Assembly: GCF_037392515.1 (NCBI RefSeq)
Contig: NC_090290.1
Span: 62,001-126,000 of the forward strand
Direction of reading: 5' to 3'
From: Haliotis asinina
Lineage: Eukaryota; Mollusca; Gastropoda; Lepetellida; Haliotidae
Length of the DNA stretch: 64,000 nt
The stretch's first letter is position 1, and each line of letters begins with the position of its first letter. The notes beneath the pieces were generated by a model. The model was not told the origin of the DNA. It worked only from the letters and a program-made list of their open reading frames with translations, and did not search any database. Below, in pieces: positions 57,832 to 64,000 of the stretch. The position numbers were made by a program, and so were the translations under genes.

Positions 57832-59765
57832 ATGACATTTACAATAGAAGCTTATGAGATTCGGATACGTGAAAAATTGAGAAGAGCAGCAGTCGTCGAT
57901 CGCAGCGGGAGAAAAGGAACATTCCACGATCTGGTCAGGTACGGTGTTATTTTCTTGAAATAAGCAATAGCACATGTTATTCGTAATGTTTAACGTAAGT
58001 AAGTAACTATTACAATACATATGAAATTTTAGACTTGACGGACCTCGGTAAACACATGCGTGTCGAATTCTTAGCAAGAGAGATGTATGGCTTCCTTCAC
58101 TCAGCACTCGGTTAATTCAAGAACTCAATATTACTATGATTTGGATCAGCTCACACACAATTAAAATGGTTCAATGTGTTAATGAATTATCTTTGCAAGA
58201 AAAAAATAAATCACAAACATTTCTGGTATATTATTGCTAATGTGCTTGTTACGACTCAAAATAACTTCAAACGTATTTATAAACACGAATATTTATTTGA
58301 GAAATCCTTTTCATATTGCTTTTGATATTTGCACGTTTGAAAACAATGTAGTCGGGAATAGTGTGTCATTTTGCATTTTTAGGTTAGGCATTCTCTGACC
58401 AGATTTGGTGCATTGTTTGAGGGAAATTTCAAAATTGAAATTTCACAATGTTTTCAAACTAATATTGAAGAGTTTTATATTATTGATTTATGATTTAATT
58501 TAGATTTGCCATCTGATGTAAGTAGTATTATGCTTATCATATCAAGATTTAACGAACTCTGAATGAAGAAATGTGGATTGTGTTAGTCCCACAGAAAAGG
58601 TTATGAAGAGTATATAAAGAACATATGGGTATACAATGATGGATTGCCAACCCAAAAGAGTATATGAATTTGCTGACCTGGATTCTTTTCATGTAGCATA
58701 TTCTACACTTTGCAAATTGATATTTATTCTTTTTATTCGACACTTTATTGTTTTCAAGAGTGCAATATGACAAGTTCCTGACTTTTTTTTAATCGATGCA
58801 TTTCTACGTTTCCAGCATAAAGGAGGGCAGTGTTGGAAAAACTGAAGACGGCAGTCTGGACCAACTCATTTTGACATACAAAAGGTATGTATAACCTGAA
58901 CCGTCCAGTACACAATGCACATACAACATAACCAAATAATGTAAATCCTGGGAATCAGTAAAAATGCATGGCGCATGTCACTATTCTTGTAACCTCCAAC
59001 TGGAAACATGTTTCACTTATAGTTATGCATCATGCACATGTCTCCTTTCAGAAGCTTTTTGATGGGTTTGGATGAACAAGATGGATCACTTATGAAGGTG
59101 TGGGGAAAACAGAGGCCCAAGGCTTGCATGCAAAGAACGGCAAAAAGTTCAGAGTAAGTAAACGTATTCTAGTCATTTGACATCTTGCAGAGATTAAAAA
59201 TTTTAAGGAAACCTTTAAAATATCAAGTTAATTTGGATTCTTTCTATGTACATTCAAGGAATTTCAAAACGAACACTGTTTAAAATGTGCAATTTATCCT
59301 TTGAAAAATACAGCTTAAAAAGTTTTAAATATTATGCAGCACATTATGCTGCAGCGTGTGCTTGTGACCCCATATTCATAGCTTGTCTGCCTGAATGACT
59401 CCACATTATTGGTAAAGAAAACATGTCTTTTCACAATAACGGATAAATCGTAGTTCTATACTCATAATGTGCATTGTAAGTAACATTCAGAAAATAAATA
59501 ATGGCTTTCAAAGGCGAATTTCTTCATGTCTCTGCACTCTATCATATATCAATAAGATGTTCTGCGATTGAAACTTTTGATGTCAAATGCTCAGTTTATA
59601 CTTTTTGATCTCTTTGCTTATCGGACATGGGGGTTCAGTGTATTTCACCTCAAGCAATGTTTGACAGTTTTCTTTTCTCTAGCCATGGATATCGTAGACG
59701 AATGCTTGTTTGTACTGATAGTTTGTTTTCTAAATTTCAGAAGCTGGAAAGCAGGAAGGCTGTGA
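57832..59765 (+). CDS. Four-exon, 100-aa gene, right arm of transposon 2
   Basis: Exons are 57832-57938, 58816-58884, 59052-59153 and 59741-59765. All introns are GT-AG with TTTCAG/TTCCAG acceptors, and all are phase 2. The product starts MTFTIEAYEIRIREKLRRAA, contains SGRKGTFHDLV, EDGSLDQLILTYKRSF and GLDEQDGSLMKVWGKQRPK, and ends SWKAGRL. It is basic and probably helical at the N-terminus. I recognise no family. The repeated DGSL- motifs flanking exon junctions are notable. AATAAA at 59885-59890 would serve as polyadenylation signal. An alternative last-exon frame stays open to TAG near 59837 but does not fit the splice phase. Confidence 0.5.
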
Positions 59766-60044
59766 AACGATTGACTGGCCGGAGAAGAAGCACACAGTTT
59801 TTCCTCTCTTGGGGAAAGAGCTATCATTTTTCAAACTAGGAATATTCCGAATATTATTTGTTTACAAACATATTGTTGGATATAAATAAACTTTTAATGA
59901 ATTTGTGTTTTATTCTGTTGTTTGTCATCCTGAAGCCTTTTACCATTTTGCAATTGTATAAAATACCTGATTTGCTACATGTGAGATATGAAACAACATC
60001 TTTTCCGGAGGACCGGGTAAAGGGCCCACACGAGCAAGTTTCAG

Positions 60045-60498
60045 TTCATGGAAACTAGGTATTAAACTAGGTTGGAAACTACAACACGGAAACCAGGTTG
60101 AAACCTGCAATAAACTCCTACATGGAAACCAGGTTGAAACCTGCAATAAACTCATACATGGAAACCAGGTTGAAACCTACAGTAAACTCATACATGGAAA
60201 CCAGGTTGAAACCTGCAATAAACTCATACATGGAAACCAGGTTGAAACCTACAATAAACTCATACATGGAAACCAGGTTGAAACCTACAATAAACTCGTA
60301 CATGGAAACCAACTGGATCCCGCTTGGAGGAGTGGGTAATGAAACGAATTGGAAACCATCCTGAAATGGTGCAGTTTCAGTTGCATGGAAACCACAATGA
60401 AACTATAGGAAACTCCCTGGAAACCAACTGGAAATGTTGGTTTCCATGACGTTTCTTCTCGGTTTCAGTGTTCCGGAAACCAGCTTATTTTTGCTGTG
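60045..60498. repeat. Transposon 2 right subterminal array with 36-bp tandem repeat
   Basis: From 60085 to about 60310 a 36-bp unit (CATGGAAACCAGGTTGAAAC plus CTGCAATAAACTCATA) is repeated 6.4 times, with unit starts exactly 36 bp apart. Single GGAAACC/GGTTTCC motifs follow up to the TIR. The frame through it (KPAINSYMETRL repeats) is not a protein. Confidence 0.9.
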
Positions 60499-60640
60499 AG
60501 GTTGAGCATGTTAGAGACTAGTTTATTTATTATTGTGTGTGCTATGTTATCTGGACCCGGGGCTGAGGTTGTTTTTCTATGTGTGAGTGTATTGCTTTGT
60601 TTATGGGTAAGTGAGAGTGGGTGGTTGGGGAGTGAAGGTT
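60499..60640 (-). mobile_element. LINE reverse transcriptase, right part of the split ORF
   Basis: The minus strand reads LTHRKTTSAPGPDNIAHTI and NKLVSNMLNL, the conserved start of LINE RT, directly up to the AGG of transposon 2. On its other side it stops at the AACGTT-rich array. Confidence 0.85.
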
Positions 60641-60900
60641 TCCCAGCTAACAAAAGTACGTTTTGAGCAGCAGATAACGTCCCACTTACGTCTTTTTTGT
60701 GGAGTCGAAAACATGTCCTCACAACGTTATTTTCTACGTTCATACGACCCAAAAATAATGTCCCCGCGACGTCATAAACATAACGTTGTAACAACGTTAT
60801 TTTGCTACGTTTATACGACCCAAAAATAACATCCCCGCGACATCATGAAGATAACGTTGTAGCAACGTTATTTATAGTTTTTTGGGTATATACGTACTCA
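60640..60900. repeat. AACGTT-rich tandem repeat, edge of a possible third element
   Basis: About 2.5 copies of a ~74-bp unit: CAACGTTATTT, TACGTTCATACGACCCAAAA, then CCCCGCGACGTCATAAACAT. It starts where the LINE ends, at TTTCCCAGCTAAC. This looks like a subterminal array of another DNA transposon. Its far end is not recognisable in the window. Confidence 0.6.
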
Positions 60901-61205
60901 GAACGTACAGTAGTCTGAGGATAAAATAGTTGTATTAGGTTTCTGGGTTGTTGTCACCATGATCATAACAATATCCAGGGCTAAAAGTCATAGTTTCTGT
61001 TGTTTTTGTTAGATCTAAATTACGAATGCTGAAAAAAGGTCAAGTGATCAACAGTTCGAAAACTTATTTCGGCAATTATAAATGTGTGGTTTGGATTTTT
61101 CGAAACTGTCTACTTTGAACCCTGGTAACAAATAACAGAGATTCTTCTTTTGTTTACACTGAACCATTTATTCCAGTACAATACATTGCTAAGAAACGTT
61201 TCTTT

Positions 61206-61247
61206 CTAGAGTTGCACTTCCTCATCTTCCCCGGTGGCAGCGTGCAT
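61206..61247 (-). other. Candidate terminal exon
   Basis: The acceptor TTTTTTCAG is followed by ATGCACGCTGCCACCGGGGA and a TAG stop after 13 codons (ending EDEEVQL). A facing plus-strand donor (GAGAT|GTAAGT near 61955) lies beyond. This repeats the divergent layout of the other elements, but the support is thin. Confidence 0.25.
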
Positions 61248-61249
61248 CT

Positions 61250-63180
61250 GAAAAAAGAATAGTTTATCTTTAAGACCTAATATTATTCAAAAGCACAAGA
61301 TTAGAACATGCTGTTACATTTGTAATACCCTTAATGCCGAGGGTTTTTTTGTTGTCTGCATACGGCTATTAAATTACACAGAAAATGTACAAATAATTTT
61401 CATTAATATTATTAGTTTTACTTATAACTTTGAATTAAATCGCTGTTTATTAGCCTGTTCATATGAAACTGCAATATTTGTCCCAGCATATTGAATATTG
61501 TACATCACAGGAACTAAAGCACATGTTGCAATAATGGTTACGTGTGATCCTCTAACAGTTGTGTAGAGGCTTAAACTGTGATAGATCCTAGCTATAGTAC
61601 ATTTACTGAGTCAAATTCCCGTGTAAATATTCAAACAATCAAAAGCTTTCAATGAATGAAAACTTTCACCCTATAATCCACATATGATATGATGATGAAC
61701 AAGGATATATGAAGATACTGACATTAGTTTCATGAAAAAGTATCTGAATGAAAAATATAAATCACAATGCTGAAAGCGCAGTCGGAATGATATGGCCATT
61801 GTGTTTACTCTTGTTCAACCGAGCTTCACCTCCAAGAAATTGCCTAACATGTGCAACGATGTTTACGTGTGACATCATCGAGGGCCGATTTCTTTCAAAA
61901 TAGCGGCCTCGCTGACATGGGTACACAGGATTTTGTGAGCACTCAAAAGTGAGATGTAAGTAATCAGAATTATTCTTACTGTCTGTGTATTCTTATATGT
62001 TTTTATCGTTTTATCGTTGTAAAGGACGGAAGAAGTCAGAAATGCCGATAATTACCGCTGTCGTTCTGCGTGATTTTGCGTCAGTCATGTTGTCACGCTG
62101 CACTGACACGACAGTTTTTTTTATGAATGATCATATGATTGCATCGTATCTATTTTTAATTTGCTATTTCCTGCTACGGTACTCTTCCCCTGAATATTCA
62201 AAGCGTATTGAGCCATTGTAAGCAATGATTAGATGGCTAGATGTCTGAAAATTTCCGAAAATGCTACGTGGTGTAAAATCGGAATTTTTCTTTGTTTTCA
62301 TTTCAAACAAGCGTAGTCTTTCGAGCACAGCGTTCCTTTTCATGCCCTGTATCTTTTGTTTTGTTTTATCCAGACCCTTGGTATTGGTAACAAAGCCCAT
62401 TTGTAATTTGATTCTAAGATATATGGGGAAATCAATGATGCATTTGTCGCACCTGACAATGGAATATACATGATGAAATAGGCGTCTCAATACCGGCCTT
62501 AGCGAACACTAGATCTATCCAATATGGCGGAAAGCGGATTTTGGCGTTTGTGAAGGTGTTTTCGAAAACATCCCAACTGATTCTGGGTTCAGCGGCGACG
62601 TTTCAGAATTATCATTGCTGGTTACATGAAAACTTGATATTAGTGATCTGTTATATTTGAAATTCAGTACTCCCAGTAATTATCCGATTTTCGCATTTCA
62701 AAGCATACAGTAAATAATGAATCGCGAAAAGCGACATTTACGATGAAGCCAGTTTTGAGGGGTTAAGCAATAGTGCATGGTATCAAGAAACGGGGAATTT
62801 CCCACAGAATTCACAACTGTGAAGTACATTTGTGCAGGGATAAACCTGGCTCAGAAAACATGTGAGATAAAATCTCACATGGGATCAAAAGCATGAGATT
62901 TTTTCAAATCTTATGAGATTTAACTGATCATGATCGTTCAGAAGAAATAGAAAACGAGACAAATAAGACATTGTCTGCATTCTGGTTGTCATCAAGGTCA
63001 GCGACTCTTTCAACATCAGTCAACCAGAGGCATATACTGCCAACTAGCAACTCTGAGGTCATAGATGAAGTTCATGTTTATCAAGAGAAAATATCAACTT
63101 ATAAATTATTATTGCTACTGCATATCATACACCAGTTGAAAGGACTAATCTTACTGTTTATAAATATGAAAGTTATTTTT
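61250..63180. other. Spacer, no gene recognised
   Basis: AT-rich sequence with short frames only. A perfect 10-bp-stem hairpin, CATGTGAGAT-AAA-ATCTCACATG, lies at 62859-62881. Confidence 0.45.
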
Positions 63181-63188
63181 ATCATATA

Positions 63189-64000
63189 CTCATGGAAAAA
63201 TTTAAGGGAACGCATGAAATAGCCGTAACTTTTAATCTTTGAAACAGTAAGAGAAAAGTTCATACAGATGAAAAGGCTTATGTCAAGTGATGAAAATCAA
63301 TATCGGGTGTGTCCCCCATGTCTCTGGAGAACTGCTTGGCATTGTCGTGGCATGCTGCGAATGAGTGTACGGATGGTAACAATCGGAATTCTACGCCATT
63401 CTTCCTGGAGAGCCACGAAAAGTTTATCCAAATTGTTGGGTTGAACAGGTCTGTCCCGAACATTGCGGCCAAGAACATCCCAAAGATGTTCGATGGGGTT
63501 AAGATCAGGACTTTTACCTGGCCATTGCAACACCCGGGCACCTGCAGCCCTCAGTCTGTCCCGACAAACATGAGCGATGTGAGGGCGGGCATTGTCATGC
63601 TGGAACTCGAACATTCGACCTGCTGTACGCGCAAAAGGGATCACAGTCGGGCTCAAGATCTCATCACGATATCGTACACCTGTTATCCTGCCATCAACAC
63701 GCACAAGATCTGTTTTGTGGTTAAAGGGAAACCTGCCCCACACCATAACAGAGCCCCTCCAAAATGATCATGCTGTTTAATGGTGCAGGCACTGTGACGT
63801 TCCCCAACGCGTCTCCAAACTCGAATTCGACCGTCATTATGGTCAAGGGTGTACCTGCTCTCATCACTAAACATGGTGTTTCTCCATTGATGTACTGTTC
63901 TTCCTCCACGGTTCCGTGCCCACTGCAGTCTCAAGGGCTTGTGTTGCTCAGTCATGTTGATTCTAGCCAATGGACTACCAGCCGATTTAAGACGATTACG
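63189..64000 (-). mobile_element. Tc1-like transposon, cut by the window end
   Basis: The left end CTCATGGAAAAATTTAAGGG follows a TA at 63187-63188. On the minus strand the transposase contains FSDESRYTL, FQHDNARPHIAHVCRDRL and WPGKSPDLNPIEHLWDVLGR, giving the DD34E triad, and ends HGGHTRY. The part before GGALLWCGAG is in another frame than the part from MVWGRFPFNHKTD, so one frameshift breaks it near 63740. The N-terminal DNA-binding part and right TIR lie beyond the window. Confidence 0.9.

Larger units (their letters stand above)
56178..60498. mobile_element. CACTA/EnSpm-like DNA transposon 2, 4,321 bp, gene-carrying, no transposase seen
   Basis: The left end is CACTGCAAAAATGACTTGGT and the right end, reversed, is CACAGCAAAAATAAGCTGGT. 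AGG at 56175-56177 and 60499-60501 is a 3-bp target duplication. Without the element and one AGG, the LINE RT frame reads straight through the junction (NMLNL-ILTLFTKSG), which fixes both borders. The ends match transposon 1, as do the GGTTTCC/GGAAACC subterminal clusters. Internally a two-exon gene points left and a four-exon gene points right from about 57.53-57.83 kb, as in transposon 1. No transposase domain was found. Confidence 0.85.

Noticed and set aside
59627-59839. Alternative last-exon frame ending YHFSN for the transposon 2 gene
   Set aside because: It needs a phase-0 junction, while the preceding exon ends in phase 2 with a strong donor.
60098-60364. Repeat protein (KPAINSYMETRL units)
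   Set aside because: It is the translation of a 36-bp DNA repeat whose other frames are equally open; no start or promoter context.
18606-60498. Transposons 1 and 2 as Helitron- or Polinton-type elements
   Set aside because: They have inverted termini with 3-bp duplications and no helicase, polymerase or capsid-type genes; these features fit CACTA better.

Overview
The window looks like repeat-rich, gene-poor DNA from a gastropod mollusc, most likely an abalone (Haliotis). The main clue is a tRNA-related SINE at 9917-10181 whose sequence I recognise from abalone genomes. AT-rich spacers, intron-bearing genes and densely nested transposons agree with this. I see no complete, clearly functional host gene, no real tRNA or rRNA gene and no CRISPR array. 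The species call is from memory.

Layout. 1-5.9 kb: a broken Ty3/gypsy element abutting a DIRS-like fragment. 6-17.3 kb: spacer with a foldback MITE, relics of gypsy and BEL/Pao elements, the SINE, a minisatellite, an unassigned coiled-coil ORF and a diverged ~170-bp satellite. 17.35-30.06 kb: copy A of a composite repeat (repeat 'X', a LINE RT scrap, a Mutator-like transposase relic, a LINE 3' part). It is split by a 6,273-bp inverted-repeat DNA transposon. 30-34 kb: a gypsy relic whose pol region carries telomere-like (TTAGGG)n tracts, then a nearly whole mariner. 35-45 kb: a chromodomain gypsy relic, itself interrupted, whose protease is fused in one open frame to the N-terminal half of a host cationic amino acid transporter (SLC7A/CAT type), with an 80-bp tandem array upstream. 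45.7-49.4 kb: a mariner-free copy of the mariner target, a gag scrap, a tRNA-derived SINE and an Env-like relic. 49.5-54.7 kb: copy B of the composite repeat. 54.7-60.64 kb: a LINE split by a second inverted-repeat transposon of 4,321 bp. From 60.64 kb: the edge of a possible third element, spacer, and a Tc1-like element running off the end.

The best candidate for something undescribed is the pair of DNA transposons at 18606-24878 and 56178-60498. They share CACWGCAAAAAT-type ends, 3-bp target duplications and dense subterminal GTTTCC/GGAAAC arrays. Both have the same internal plan: short intron-containing genes transcribed divergently from a central promoter, with no recognisable transposase. 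Both boundaries are fixed inside this window: copy B contains the empty site of the first, and removing the second together with one AGG rejoins a LINE reverse transcriptase frame across the junction. The ends and 3-bp duplication fit the CACTA/EnSpm superfamily. The first carries a four-exon, 219-codon gene with all introns in phase 0.
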